Positions 1 through 8,430 are shown, counted from the first letter of the stretch. The stretch is 32,292 nucleotides of DNA from Lachnospiraceae bacterium (GCA_022791575.1 JAAVZI010000006.1:1-32292); one strand, 5' to 3'. Notes: generated from the letters alone by a model not told the origin. Made by a program: numbers and translations.

Positions 1-130
1 ACCAAGGGTTTGCCTACAGCTTCCTTCAGATTCCGTCTCACGGCGGACACCCTTGCTGTTCAGCTATACACTTCCTTGTTGCCTAGGCGTGTTCGGGACT
101 TTCACCCGTTAGAGCGCGCCCATGGCGCGC
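1..130 (-). mobile_element. Group IIC intron, 5' part of domain I (partial)
   Basis: Read on the minus strand, the segment starts near 130 with GCGCGCC and continues with GGGTGAAAGTCCCGAACACG, then GCAAGGGTGTCCG and GGAATCTGAAGGAAGC. These blocks occur in the same order as in domain I of the Oceanobacillus iheyensis group IIC intron as I remember it, so this is the 5' end of such a self-splicing retroelement. The rest, including any reverse transcriptase ORF, would lie beyond the left edge. The 5' boundary directly follows a terminator hairpin and its T-tract, the usual insertion target of class C introns. The short plus-strand open frame across this segment is not a gene. Confidence 0.85.
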
Positions 131-137
131 AAACAAG

Positions 138-178
138 AAAAAGGAGGCAGATTTCTCAGGAGGTCTGCCTCCTTTTTT
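138..178. terminator. Bidirectional rho-independent terminator, intron target
   Basis: A 14-base arm (138-151, AAAAAGGAGGCAGA) is perfectly complementary to 164-177 (TCTGCCTCCTTTTT) with a 12-base loop. T-runs follow on both strands. On the minus strand the hairpin and T-tract lead straight into the intron 5' end. It probably ended a plus-strand gene that now lies left of the intron. Confidence 0.85.
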
Positions 179-197
179 CAAAAATCTGGAAAGTATT

Positions 198-226
198 TTG
201 ACACATGCGCTTTTTTATGATAAGAT
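198..226 (+). promoter_or_regulatory. Sigma-A type promoter for the DUF2953-gerW operon
   Basis: A perfect -35 box TTGACA (198-203) is separated by 17 bases from TAAGAT (221-226). It lies 32 bases upstream of the first gene and just after the terminator, so it probably starts the operon that runs through 2152. Confidence 0.75.
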
Positions 227-258
227 AATAGAAAACTGCTATAGATTAGGAAGATGAA

Positions 259-588
259 ATGAGCGTATTGTGGTACCGGAATTTGTATACCGGAGAAAAA
301 GCGGACAAGCATAGAAAGAAAATTCAATGGAAGCTGAAACATAGAGTAGGGACAGTGCGCGTTTTTTTATTGACTATGCCCACCAATGAGAATAATTCTC
401 TTGATATACTGAATGCGGCATATTTAAAACAGCCATACTATAGGAAGAAAGAGATTCGTGTGGTAGGAATTGCCGTTACTTATGAAGAAGCAATGCAAGT
501 ACTGTTAAGAATCGTAGAAGAGGTATATGAGAGTACAAACGGGATGGATATTAAAGGATTTTTAAACAAAGAAGGATGGCAGGTGTGA
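259..588 (+). CDS. Hypothetical protein, first gene of the gerW operon
   Basis: A 109-residue protein that I do not recognise. It has a basic N-terminal part (residues 1-30), no obvious signal peptide or membrane span, and a C-terminal half rich in alternating hydrophobic and acidic residues that looks like a small alpha/beta domain. The start ATG at 259 follows an AGGA motif at about 248. The stop is 4 bases before the DUF2953 gene, so the two are almost certainly co-transcribed from the promoter at 198. Genes in this position before ytfI/ytfJ-like pairs are commonly left as hypothetical in Lachnospiraceae. A sporulation link is only inferred from the neighbours. Confidence 0.75.
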   Translation: MSVLWYRNLYTGEKADKHRKKIQWKLKHRVGTVRVFLLTMPTNENNSLDILNAAYLKQPYYRKKEIRVVGIAVTYEEAMQVLLRIVEEVYESTNGMDIKGFLNKEGWQV

Positions 589-592
589 ATAC

Positions 593-1537
593 ATGTTACA
601 TATGTTCCTGGTAATACTAAAGATGATAGGCATTTTGCTGGCTGTGATACTGGGAATTACATTATTGCTGATCCTTTGTGTTTTGTTCTGGCCCATTCGA
701 TATTCTGTGAAGGGGCAGAATAAAGACGGCTGGGATCTGAAGGCCAGAATTGGTTTTCTTGGCCCACTGATACGTTTTACTATATGTTATCGGGAAAATA
801 TGGAATATAAGCTTCGAATATTGGGAATATCTTTTTGGCAGAGTAAAACGTCTAAACAGAAAGAAAAAGAGCATACAAGAAATCAAACAAAGAAATCAGC
901 CAGGAAAAAGAAAGAAAAAAGTATAGGAAAACACAAAAAAAATAGAAATATATTAGATGAGGAAGAGGAGTGGAACCAGCCAGAAACACCCGTCAATAGT
1001 CATCTTTTGCAGGATTCCGGCAAAGAAGAAATGAAACCAGATTCCCTAAAGCAGGAGAAGCAGACACAGGAAAAGAACGAATACGATAATCAGGATGGGT
1101 TTATCCGCAGGTACTGGAACCGTGTCAAAGCAAAGATACAGGCGTTCAGTCGTATGATAAGAAGTTTCAGCAAGTATCTGTCAAAGATAAAGCAGATTTT
1201 TGGGGATGAGGGTGTCCACAGAGGATATACCAGCCTGAAGGCAGAACTGTTTCTTTTGTTAGGGAAAATAAAGCCCAGAAAGATCAGTTGGTATCTGAAA
1301 TTTGGATTTGAAGATCCGGCAAGTACAGGGCAGTTATTGGGTCTGCTTGCGGTAATAAAAGGATTTTCGGGATATGACATACAGGTAGAACCAGATTTTG
1401 AACATAAGATATTGGAAACAGACTTTTCCATTAAAGGATTTATTCAGGGATTTCGTTTACTGCGGACAGGCTGGAAATGTCTGTTTGATGAAGATATAAA
1501 ATATTTATTTGGCAAGCTCAGATTGAAGGAGGAATAA
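593..1537 (+). CDS. DUF2953 domain membrane protein (YtfI-like)
   Basis: 314 residues. A hydrophobic segment at about residues 5-33 forms a single N-terminal membrane anchor. It is followed by a short folded part (about 40-85), a highly charged Lys/Glu/Gln-rich linker (about 85-165) of low complexity, and a C-terminal conserved block (about 170-314) with the pattern G.EDPA.TG.LLG typical of DUF2953 proteins. In Bacillus the homologous gene ytfI sits directly upstream of ytfJ (gerW), and the same arrangement occurs here with a 2-base gap. Its biochemical role is unknown, and a sporulation role is inferred from this conserved pairing. The charged linker is the variable part of the family. Confidence 0.85.
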   Translation: MLHMFLVILKMIGILLAVILGITLLLILCVLFWPIRYSVKGQNKDGWDLKARIGFLGPLIRFTICYRENMEYKLRILGISFWQSKTSKQKEKEHTRNQTKKSARKKKEKSIGKHKKNRNILDEEEEWNQPETPVNSHLLQDSGKEEMKPDSLKQEKQTQEKNEYDNQDGFIRRYWNRVKAKIQAFSRMIRSFSKYLSKIKQIFGDEGVHRGYTSLKAELFLLLGKIKPRKISWYLKFGFEDPASTGQLLGLLAVIKGFSGYDIQVEPDFEHKILETDFSIKGFIQGFRLLRTGWKCLFDEDIKYLFGKLRLKEE

Positions 1538-1539
1538 AC

Positions 1540-1932
1540 ATGGCAGATCAGGTGAATTTTGAGTCAACAGTGGAGTCTTTATTTAAAGGAATGGACAGCT
1601 TTATAACAACTAAGACAGTGGTGGGAGAAGCGATTACAGTAGGTGATACAATTATCCTTCCGCTGGTAGATGTATCTTTCGGCGTAGGGGCCGGGGCATT
1701 TTCAGGAGAAAAGAAAAATAACGGCGGCGGAGGTATGGGCGGTAAGATTGTGCCAAGCGCAGTTCTGGTTATTCAGAACGGGCAGACAAAGCTGGTTAAC
1801 ATCAAACAGCAGGATGGCCTGACTAAGATTCTCGATATGGTGCCTGATTTTATTAACCGTTTTACAGAGGGAAAGAATGAGACGGTAGAGGAAGAGATAC
1901 AGGAAGAGACTACTGAAGAAACAACAGAATAA
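1540..1932 (+). CDS. gerW: GerW family sporulation protein (YtfJ)
   Basis: 130 residues. The core matches the GerW/YtfJ family: an N-terminal helix around FESTVESLFKGMDSF, then TVVGEAITVGDTIILPLVDV and a glycine-rich stretch (about residues 47-70, including GGGGMGG) before IVPSAVLVI. The C-terminus is a run of Glu and Thr (about 108-130), a low-complexity tail. In Bacillus the protein is made in the forespore and is needed for normal spore germination. The ribosome binding site GGAGGAAT overlaps the stop of the DUF2953 gene, so translation of the two is probably coupled. Presence of this gene supports a spore-forming host. Confidence 0.92.
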   Translation: MADQVNFESTVESLFKGMDSFITTKTVVGEAITVGDTIILPLVDVSFGVGAGAFSGEKKNNGGGGMGGKIVPSAVLVIQNGQTKLVNIKQQDGLTKILDMVPDFINRFTEGKNETVEEEIQEETTEETTE

Positions 1933-2011
1933 TTAATATTAGATTTTTGTGTATAATTTGGCAGAAACTGCATATAGTATCAGTAAGAGGCAGAATTATA
2001 ATGGTGATGGT

Positions 2012-2152
2012 ATGAAGAGAATACTGGGTTTCATCTTCTTCTGGATAGCAATAGGCATGATAATCATGTTGTTTTTAGAAAGTCTGGTAATCGAGATACT
2101 AATCATTATTATTCTGCTTCTTTTAGGATATAATCTTTTTTGCTGCGGATAA
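2012..2152 (+). CDS. Small hydrophobic membrane protein
   Basis: A 46-residue ORF starting at ATG 2012 (MKRILGFIFF...). Almost the whole product is hydrophobic: two adjacent segments (about residues 5-22 and 24-41) separated by a Glu, ending in LFCCG. The open frame extends upstream to 1949, but the internal ATG is the natural start because the upstream residues are polar and unlike the rest. The ribosome binding site is weak (GGTGATGG). It lies 79 bases after gerW and ends 10 bases before a terminator, so it is likely the last gene of the gerW operon. Function unknown. Confidence 0.65.
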   Translation: MKRILGFIFFWIAIGMIIMLFLESLVIEILIIIILLLLGYNLFCCG

Positions 2153-2162
2153 ACGCACATAT

Positions 2163-2190
2163 AAAAAGGAATGCCAAGGCATTCCTTTTT
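2163..2190. terminator. Bidirectional terminator between the gerW operon and rpmB
   Basis: AAAAAGGAATGCC (2163-2175) and GGCATTCCTTTTT (2178-2190) form a perfect 13-base inverted repeat with T-runs on both strands. It serves the convergent ends of the gerW operon (plus) and rpmB (minus). Confidence 0.88.
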
Positions 2191-2199
2191 ATATTATCA

Positions 2200-2385
2200 C
2201 TATGCACGTTCTACTTTGCCGGATCTTAAACAAGAAGTACATACATACATTCTCTTATTAGCGCCGTTAACTTTTACTCTTACGGATTTGATATTAGACT
2301 TCCACATCTTATTGGATCTTCTATGAGAATGGCTCACAGCGATACCAAAGTGAGCGCCTTTATCACAAATTGCACATTTAGCCAT
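2200..2385 (-). CDS. rpmB: 50S ribosomal protein L28
   Basis: 61 residues with the full L28 pattern: MAKCAICDKG at the N-terminus, SHSHRRSNKMW in the middle and VCTSCLRSGKV near the end. The two CxxC pairs (Cys4/Cys7 and the later CTSC) identify the zinc-binding (C+) type of L28. It is a structural protein of the large ribosomal subunit. A strong AAGGAGGTG ribosome binding site precedes the start on the minus strand. It is divergent from the asp23-like/fakA genes, the same order as rpmB-yloU-yloV in Bacillus. Confidence 0.97.
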   Translation of the reverse strand: MAKCAICDKGAHFGIAVSHSHRRSNKMWKSNIKSVRVKVNGANKRMYVCTSCLRSGKVERA

Positions 2386-2449
2386 TACGGTTGCACCTCC
2401 TTAGCAAGATTAAGTCCATATAAGCCAATATAGACTCATAACGCTATTT

Positions 2450-2478
2450 ATTCTAACAGAAAGAGGAACAGAATGCAA
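2450..2478 (-). promoter_or_regulatory. Promoter of rpmB
   Basis: On the minus strand TTGCAT (2478-2473) and TAGAAT (2455-2450) are 17 bases apart, about 65 bases upstream of the rpmB start. The leader between contains a small hairpin with one G-T pair (2413-2436, arms AGTCTATA and TATATGGACT on the minus strand) just before the ribosome binding site. Whether this regulates L28 is unknown. Confidence 0.6.
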
Positions 2479-2532
2479 GTAAAATTTTCAAATTTTTTCT
2501 AATTAATTTCAGTGGATTTTTAGGAATAAATA

Positions 2533-2541
2533 TGGTAAAAT
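2533..2541 (+). promoter_or_regulatory. Candidate extended -10 promoter for asp23-like/fakA
   Basis: TGGTAAAAT (2533-2541) is an extended -10 element. The expected -35 position (2513-2518, TGGATT) is a weak match. It lies upstream of the structured leader and the Asp23-like gene. This is a prediction by eye only. Confidence 0.4.
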
Positions 2542-2559
2542 TTAGAAGATAAGAGAAAA

Positions 2560-2612
2560 CATGCCAGAATAGCCGTCAGCTCCCTTAGTAATTACGGCAG
2601 AAAAAGGGCATG
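2560..2612 (+). promoter_or_regulatory. Nested-stem leader upstream of the Asp23-like gene
   Basis: Two inverted repeats are nested: CATGCC (2560-2565) with GGCATG (2607-2612), and inside them GCCGT (2572-2576) with ACGGC (2594-2598). The outer stem ends 20 bases before the ribosome binding site GGAGGG (2633-2638). No T-tract follows, so it is not a plain terminator. It does not match a riboswitch class I know. Confidence 0.4.
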
Positions 2613-2642
2613 CTATGCGAAAGGATGGAAATGGAGGGAATT

Positions 2643-3002
2643 ATGATGAAAGGTCAAATGAATTCAAAATATGGAGAAATCCTGATTGATACAGATGTAA
2701 TTGCGAAATATGCAGGTTCCGTAGTGGTAGAATGCTTTGGAATTGTAGGTATGGCCTCTGTAAATATGACAGAAGGTATTGCTAGAATTCTGAAGAAAGA
2801 CCGGCTGACCAATGGAATTACCGTGGATTTGTCGGAAGAAGGTGTCATCTTAAGCTTCCATGTCATTGTTGCTTATGGCGTGAGCATTTCTACTGTAGCA
2901 GATAATTTAATTAGTAATGTAAAATACAAAGTAGAGAAGTTTACCGGGATGAAAATAAAGAAAATTAATATTTTAGTTGAAGGCGTCAGAGTGATAGATT
3001 AA
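2643..3002 (+). CDS. Asp23/Gls24 family envelope stress protein (YloU-like)
   Basis: 119 residues from ATG 2643, chosen because GGAGGG lies 5 bases upstream; the ATG at 2646 is an equally possible start. The Asp23/Gls24 pattern is clear: GEILIDTDVIAKYAGSVVVE, then a central GIVGMAS, ITVDLSEEGVILSFHVIVAYGV, and a C-terminal amphipathic helix before NILVEGVRV. Members are small cytosolic proteins that gather at the membrane in some Gram-positives and are tied to envelope stress or lipid metabolism. It precedes fakA with an 18-base gap, the same order as yloU-yloV in Bacillus, which suggests a role together with FakA. Confidence 0.93.
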   Translation: MMKGQMNSKYGEILIDTDVIAKYAGSVVVECFGIVGMASVNMTEGIARILKKDRLTNGITVDLSEEGVILSFHVIVAYGVSISTVADNLISNVKYKVEKFTGMKIKKINILVEGVRVID

Positions 3003-3020
3003 TCTAAGGAGGAACTTGTT

Positions 3021-4679
3021 GTGGCAGCAAATACAGTAAATGTAGAAACTTTTCGAAAAATGTTTTTGGCAGGCGCAAAACGTCTGGAAGCAAAAAAAGA
3101 ATGGATTAATGAATTAAATGTATTTCCGGTACCAGATGGCGACACCGGAACGAATATGACCCTGACTATTATGGCAGCAGCAAAAGAAGTATCCGCGCTT
3201 GAAAATCCTACGATGTCACAGGTCTGCAAGGCCGTTTCCTTCGGTTCCCTCCGCGGTGCCAGAGGTAATTCGGGCGTAATTCTATCTCAGCTGCTTCGTG
3301 GCCTTACAAAAGGCATTGGCGATCATGAAGAAATTGATATGAAACGCTTTGTCAAAGCGTTCCGCAAAGCTGTAGAAAGTGCTTATAAAGCTGTTATGAA
3401 ACCGAAAGAAGGAACCATTCTTACGGTTGCTAAGGCAGCTTATGAAAAGGCAGAAGAAATGTATGGGGAGACGGATGATCTAAAGGTATTCTTTGGTGAG
3501 ATTATCCAGCATGCAGACAAGGTTCTGGCTAAAACACCAGATATGCTGCCAGTATTAAAGCAGGCAGGTGTGGTAGATTCTGGCGGACAGGGTCTGGTAG
3601 AAGTATTAAAGGGCGCATACGATGCATTTCTGGGTAAAGAGGTGGATTTGACGGTAGAAACCTCCGGCAGTCGTCCGGCTGTTTCTTCATCTGAGCTGAC
3701 AGAAGACATTCCTTCTGGAGAGATTACTTTTGGTTATTGTACGGAATTTATTGTTATGCTGGAGAAAGGATTTGATAAATCCGATGAGCAGAAATTCAAA
3801 TCTTATCTGGAATCTCTGGGTGATTCCATTGTATTGGTTGCAGACGAAGGACTGGTAAAGGTACATGTACATACCAATGATCCGGGTCTGGCAATCCAAA
3901 AGGGCTTATCCTATGGTTCTCTGACCAGTATGAAGATTGACAATATGCGGGAAGAGCACAACGAACGTCTGAAGCTGCAGGAAGAGAAGAAAGCGAAGCT
4001 GGCTCCGGCAGCAGAACGAAAGCCTATAGGATTTGTAGCAGTATCCATTGGAGAAGGTATGAATGAGATCTTTAAGGGATTGGGTGTGGATTATATTATA
4101 GAAGGCGGCCAGACCATGAATCCTAGTACAGAAGATATGCTGAATGCGATTGAGAACGTCAATGCGGATGCAGTCTTTATCCTGCCGAATAATAAGAATA
4201 TTATACTGGCAGCCAATCAGGCTTGTGATCTGGTAGAAGATAAAGAAATTATCGTCATTCCAACGAAGACGGTTCCCCAAGGGATTACAGCGGTAATCAG
4301 TTATATTCCTGAGAAGTCTGCACGGGAAAATGAAGCGCGCATGCTGGAAGATATTAAATCGGTGAAAACCGGTCAAGTTACTTATGCGGTACGTGATACC
4401 AGCATCGATGGCAAGGAAATAAAGCAGGATGATATTATGGGAATCGGAGATGCCGGCATCCTTTCTGTAGGCACATCCATCAAGGATACTACGTTAGAGA
4501 TGATAGACCAGATGGCCGATGAGGATACGGAGCTAATCAGCATTTACTATGGGTCCGATGTAGAGGAAGAGGATGTAAATGCTTTAACAGAAGCCATTGA
4601 GAAAAAGCACATGAGTTGTGATGTGGATGTACAGTATGGCGGACAGCCGATCTATTATTATATTGTATCTGTAGAATAA
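3021..4679 (+). CDS. fakA: Fatty acid kinase ATP-binding subunit FakA (DAK2/YloV)
   Basis: 552 residues from a GTG start with AAGGAGG 8 bases upstream. The N-terminal DAK2 domain (about residues 1-210) carries the Mg-ATP motif PDGDTGTNM (38-46), a GSLRGARGNSG loop and DSGGQG near its end. A middle region and a C-terminal DegV-like region follow, as in YloV/FakA, and the length is normal for the family. FakA works with a FakB (DegV) fatty-acid binding protein to phosphorylate exogenous fatty acids for phospholipid synthesis. No fakB lies in this window. It is co-oriented with the Asp23-like gene and recG, a conserved Bacillota order. Confidence 0.93.
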   Translation: MAANTVNVETFRKMFLAGAKRLEAKKEWINELNVFPVPDGDTGTNMTLTIMAAAKEVSALENPTMSQVCKAVSFGSLRGARGNSGVILSQLLRGLTKGIGDHEEIDMKRFVKAFRKAVESAYKAVMKPKEGTILTVAKAAYEKAEEMYGETDDLKVFFGEIIQHADKVLAKTPDMLPVLKQAGVVDSGGQGLVEVLKGAYDAFLGKEVDLTVETSGSRPAVSSSELTEDIPSGEITFGYCTEFIVMLEKGFDKSDEQKFKSYLESLGDSIVLVADEGLVKVHVHTNDPGLAIQKGLSYGSLTSMKIDNMREEHNERLKLQEEKKAKLAPAAERKPIGFVAVSIGEGMNEIFKGLGVDYIIEGGQTMNPSTEDMLNAIENVNADAVFILPNNKNIILAANQACDLVEDKEIIVIPTKTVPQGITAVISYIPEKSARENEARMLEDIKSVKTGQVTYAVRDTSIDGKEIKQDDIMGIGDAGILSVGTSIKDTTLEMIDQMADEDTELISIYYGSDVEEEDVNALTEAIEKKHMSCDVDVQYGGQPIYYYIVSVE

Positions 4680-4754
4680 TCAATGCCCTGCTGTGTATAA
4701 ATCGCCTTGGAGAGGATAGTTATGCAGCAGGGTTTTCTAATAGAAAGGATACCT

Positions 4755-6815
4755 ATGGAAGAACAATCACCAATTGGCCAGATCAAAGGCGTAGGTCCTA
4801 AAACAGAAGCTCTCTTTCATAAATTGGATATCTATACGGCAGGGGATCTTCTACATTATTATCCAAGAAATTATGATCGGTTTGAAGCTCCGGTTGCCCT
4901 TGCAGATGTGGAAGAGGGCAGATTGCTGTCAGTGGCTGCCCATATACATAAACGGCCGGAATTAAATATGAATTCCCCATTGAAAATCGTGACTTTGACA
5001 TTGACAGAAGGGGAAGCTTCGCTTAAGCTGACCTGGTTTCGCATGCCATTTCTAAAGTCTAAGCTGCAGCCAGGAAGCTATTACATTTACCGGGGGAGGG
5101 TAGTACAAAAGCGGGGAATGCTGGTTATGGAGCAGCCCAATATCTATACTCCTGCAGAGTACGAAGCGTTAAGGAATGTTCTTCAGCCTATCTACCCGCT
5201 GACCAATGGAATCACAAGCAAGACCATTGGCAAGGCCGTCCGTCAGATTCTGCAAAGTTCGCAGTGCCGACAGGAATTTCTGCCGCTGGAGATACGCAAA
5301 AACTATCAATTGGCTGATTATCAGGATGCCATAGAAACCATACATTTTCCATCTAGCATGGAAGAACTGGTGTTCGCAAGAAGAAGGCTGGTATTTGATG
5401 AATTTCTGCTGTTTATTTTAACTCTGCGAAGATTACGGGAGAGAACCGTAACGAATCCCAATACATTCTGTATGCAGTCCAGTCCCAAAGTAGAACAGTT
5501 TATTTCCAATCTGCCTTATCAGCTGACAAAGGCCCAGCAAAGGACATGGAAGGAGATAGAAGCGGATCTGTGCGGAGATAAGCTGATGAGCCGTCTCGTT
5601 CAGGGAGATGTGGGGTCTGGTAAGACCATTCTTTCCATTCTTGCGCTGCTGCTTACGGTAGAACATGGATTTCAGGGTGCATTGATGGTTCCAACGGAAG
5701 TGCTGGCGAGACAGCATTATGAGGAAATATGTCGGCTTACAGAAGACTATGGACTGTCATTCAAACCAATTCTGTTAACCGGTTCTATGAGCCGTAAGGA
5801 AAAGAGACAGGCCTATGATCGGATTGAGTTAGGTCTGGCTAATGTTATAATTGGAACACATGCTTTAATTCAGGGACAGGTAATCTATAAGAATCTGGGA
5901 CTTGTGGTAACGGACGAACAGCACCGGTTCGGAGTGCGGCAGAGGGAGGCATTGACAGAAAAAGGAGATTCGCCTCATGTGCTTGTTATGAGTGCTACGC
6001 CGATTCCCAGAACATTGGCGATTATTCTCTACGGCGATTTGGATATTTCTGTTGTGGATGAGCTTCCGGCCGAACGGCTGCCAATTAAGAATTGTGTAGT
6101 AGATGTATCTTATAGAGAAAAGGCATATCGTTTTATAGAGAAAGAGACAGCTGCTGGAAGACAGGCGTATATCATCTGTCCGATGGTGGAGGAAAGTGAG
6201 AATCTTGAGGTAGAAAATGTACTGGATTATACCGAACAGCTGCGGACTCTTCTGCCGGGAACGATTCAGATCGGCTGTCTTCATGGTAGAATGAAGAATA
6301 TAGAGAAAGATTCTATCATGGAGTCATTTTCCAGGAACGAGATTCAGGTTCTGGTATCTACGACTGTAATTGAGGTTGGTATTAATGTCAGAAATGCCAC
6401 GGTTATGATGATAGAGAATGCGGAACGTTTTGGGCTTGCCCAGCTGCATCAGCTTCGGGGCCGGGTTGGCCGCGGCAGTCATCAGTCTTACTGTATTTTT
6501 GTTAACGGGAGTAAAGACAGCCGAAATCAGGAACGGCTGGAAATTCTCAATCAATCCAATGACGGCTTTTTTATTGCTGCGGAAGATCTGAAACTGCGGG
6601 GGCCAGGAGATTTGTTTGGTATCCGCCAGAGTGGACTGTTGGATTTCAGGCTGGCAGATATTTATCAGGATGCGGATATATTGAAGAACTGCGCAGAGGC
6701 GGCTGAACGGCTGGAGGAATTATTAGAGAAAGAAGCAGACAAAGAAGAAGTTCAGTCATTAAATGCATATCTTCGGGAATATATTGATAGAAAGACCAGT
6801 CAGCTGCAGCTATAG
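4755..6815 (+). CDS. recG: ATP-dependent DNA helicase RecG
   Basis: 686 residues from ATG 4755, preferred because GAAAGGAT lies just upstream and the protein then begins MEEQSPIGQIKGVG, as RecG proteins do. ATG 4722 and TTG 4707 are in-frame alternatives. The N-terminal wedge domain with an OB fold (about 1-200) is followed by a helicase core with Walker A QGDVGSGKT (283-291), the RecG-type DEQHRFGV box (387-394), MSATPIPRTLA and GRVGRG. The C-terminal TRG-like region contains LKLRGPGDLFGIRQSG. RecG remodels stalled forks and branched DNA. The order after fakA matches Bacillus, minus the serine dehydratase genes found there. Confidence 0.97.
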   Translation: MEEQSPIGQIKGVGPKTEALFHKLDIYTAGDLLHYYPRNYDRFEAPVALADVEEGRLLSVAAHIHKRPELNMNSPLKIVTLTLTEGEASLKLTWFRMPFLKSKLQPGSYYIYRGRVVQKRGMLVMEQPNIYTPAEYEALRNVLQPIYPLTNGITSKTIGKAVRQILQSSQCRQEFLPLEIRKNYQLADYQDAIETIHFPSSMEELVFARRRLVFDEFLLFILTLRRLRERTVTNPNTFCMQSSPKVEQFISNLPYQLTKAQQRTWKEIEADLCGDKLMSRLVQGDVGSGKTILSILALLLTVEHGFQGALMVPTEVLARQHYEEICRLTEDYGLSFKPILLTGSMSRKEKRQAYDRIELGLANVIIGTHALIQGQVIYKNLGLVVTDEQHRFGVRQREALTEKGDSPHVLVMSATPIPRTLAIILYGDLDISVVDELPAERLPIKNCVVDVSYREKAYRFIEKETAAGRQAYIICPMVEESENLEVENVLDYTEQLRTLLPGTIQIGCLHGRMKNIEKDSIMESFSRNEIQVLVSTTVIEVGINVRNATVMMIENAERFGLAQLHQLRGRVGRGSHQSYCIFVNGSKDSRNQERLEILNQSNDGFFIAAEDLKLRGPGDLFGIRQSGLLDFRLADIYQDADILKNCAEAAERLEELLEKEADKEEVQSLNAYLREYIDRKTSQLQL

Positions 6816-6914
6816 GTCAGAGCATTTACCAGATACAAAATAATACAAAATAATAGAAAATGTTGGAAATTATTACGATTGTATTTGGAAAATATTAATT
6901 TTTATGAAAAAGAG

Positions 6915-6943
6915 TTGTATCTTGTCGTTTTTTGTTATATGAT
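6915..6943 (+). promoter_or_regulatory. Promoter of the deacetylase gene
   Basis: TTGTAT (6915-6920), a 17-base spacer and TATGAT (6938-6943), 70 bases before the start codon of the next gene. The 198-base gap after recG is very AT-rich and shows no terminator hairpin that I can see. Confidence 0.55.
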
Positions 6944-7013
6944 GATATAGCAAAATAATAACAGGAATTTGAACGATTGTACTTGATGAGCAGAACAAGA
7001 TGGGAGGGCTCTG

Positions 7014-8417
7014 ATGAATCCATATGATAAAAGAGAATTAGTACGTGAGACAAACCGGTTAAACAAAAAGAAAAAAATTATTAGAATGATTCTTTCGATT
7101 GTTATGGGTCTTGCATTTACAATGGGAGCCGTTGCTGGTGTATTCATTCTGATGAAAGATTCTACACAAAAGACCAAGAATGCGCAAGCGAAAGTAAAGA
7201 AAGAAGCGGAACAGGCCAAAGAAGAGAAAGACACGAAAGAAAAAGAACGAATACAGCTGATGGAGGAGGCGGATCTTTTAGCCGCCATGTATGATTATGA
7301 TGGAGCGATTGAGAAGCTTAACCAATATCCAGAAGTAGATACGATTCCAGAATTTACACAGGCAAAGCAGATCTATGAGGCTTCAAAAGCATCCTGTACG
7401 GCGTACGATATTAAAGAAATTCCGCATATCTTTTTCCATTCCCTGATTGCGGACAATGCGAAAGTATTTGACGGAGATAACGAAGAGGCTGGTTATAACC
7501 AATATATGACGACCATAGATGAATTTAACCGGATTATCCAGCAGATGTATGAGCGGGGATATGTGCTTGTTAGTATGCATGATATGGCTTATCTGGACGA
7601 AAACGGCGTGATGCAGAAAGGTTCCATTATGCTTCCGCCTGGCAAGAAAGCATTTGTATTATCGGTTGACGATGTTAATTATTATAATTATATGCAGGAC
7701 GATGGTTTTGCTTCCCGCCTGGTAATTGGGGAAGATGGCAAACCAACAACCGAGCGGGACTTGGAAAACGGAACCAGTGAAATCGGTGATTTTGATGTAG
7801 TTCCGCTATTGGATAAATTTGTAGAGGAGCATCCGGATTTCTCTTATCGGGGTGCCAAAGGTTTACTGGGAATTACCGGTTATGAAGGGGCTCTGGGTTA
7901 TCGTACCTGCCCGACCGACGAGAAAAACGGTTATGATGAGTCTCAGATTGAGACAGCAAAAAAAGTGGCACAATGCTTAAAGGATGATGGATGGGAGTTT
8001 GCAAGCCATACCTGGGGACATATTCATATGGGTACTGTCAGTGCAGAAAAGATTCGGGAAGACTCTCAGAAATGGGAAGAGCAGGTAAAACCGATTCTGG
8101 GTGAGGTGGATATTCTGATTTATCCTTATGGAGAAGATATTAATTCCTTCCGTCCTTATACAGCAGAAAATGAGAAATTTACTTATCTTAAGCAGATGGG
8201 ATTCAATTATTTCTGCAATGTTGATGGAAATAAGGCCTGGGTGCAGATGGGGGATAACTATTTAAGGCAGGGCCGCCGTAATCTGGACGGCTACCGTATG
8301 TATCATGATTATACGGATGATACGATAGATAAATTATCTGATTTATTTGATGTGAAGCAGGTTTATGATGCGCAGGTCCGTCCGCCGGTACCAAGTCTGA
8401 CCGGTCCGGGTATGTAA
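7014..8417 (+). CDS. Membrane-anchored polysaccharide deacetylase family protein
   Basis: 467 residues. A basic cytosolic N-terminus (1-22) leads into one transmembrane segment (about 23-47), a Lys/Glu-rich coiled-coil stretch (50-85), a TPR-like helical pair around LLAAMYDYDGAIEKL, then an extracellular NodB-like domain (about 135-440). Catalytic signatures are DD at 219-220, SHTWGH at 331-336 (the SHxxxH metal motif) and PYG at 371-373. The family removes acetyl groups from peptidoglycan or other surface glycans. The substrate here is unknown. It stands alone between its own promoter (6915) and terminator (8431). The insertion between the DD and SHxxxH motifs is longer than in minimal NodB domains. 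Confidence 0.88.
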   Translation: MNPYDKRELVRETNRLNKKKKIIRMILSIVMGLAFTMGAVAGVFILMKDSTQKTKNAQAKVKKEAEQAKEEKDTKEKERIQLMEEADLLAAMYDYDGAIEKLNQYPEVDTIPEFTQAKQIYEASKASCTAYDIKEIPHIFFHSLIADNAKVFDGDNEEAGYNQYMTTIDEFNRIIQQMYERGYVLVSMHDMAYLDENGVMQKGSIMLPPGKKAFVLSVDDVNYYNYMQDDGFASRLVIGEDGKPTTERDLENGTSEIGDFDVVPLLDKFVEEHPDFSYRGAKGLLGITGYEGALGYRTCPTDEKNGYDESQIETAKKVAQCLKDDGWEFASHTWGHIHMGTVSAEKIREDSQKWEEQVKPILGEVDILIYPYGEDINSFRPYTAENEKFTYLKQMGFNYFCNVDGNKAWVQMGDNYLRQGRRNLDGYRMYHDYTDDTIDKLSDLFDVKQVYDAQVRPPVPSLTGPGM

Positions 8418-8430
8418 AGATTGCTGAAAG

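Noticed and set aside
10-201. Plus-strand ORF of 63 codons at the left edge
   Set aside because: It runs through the antisense of a group II intron domain and a terminator hairpin and has no ribosome binding site.
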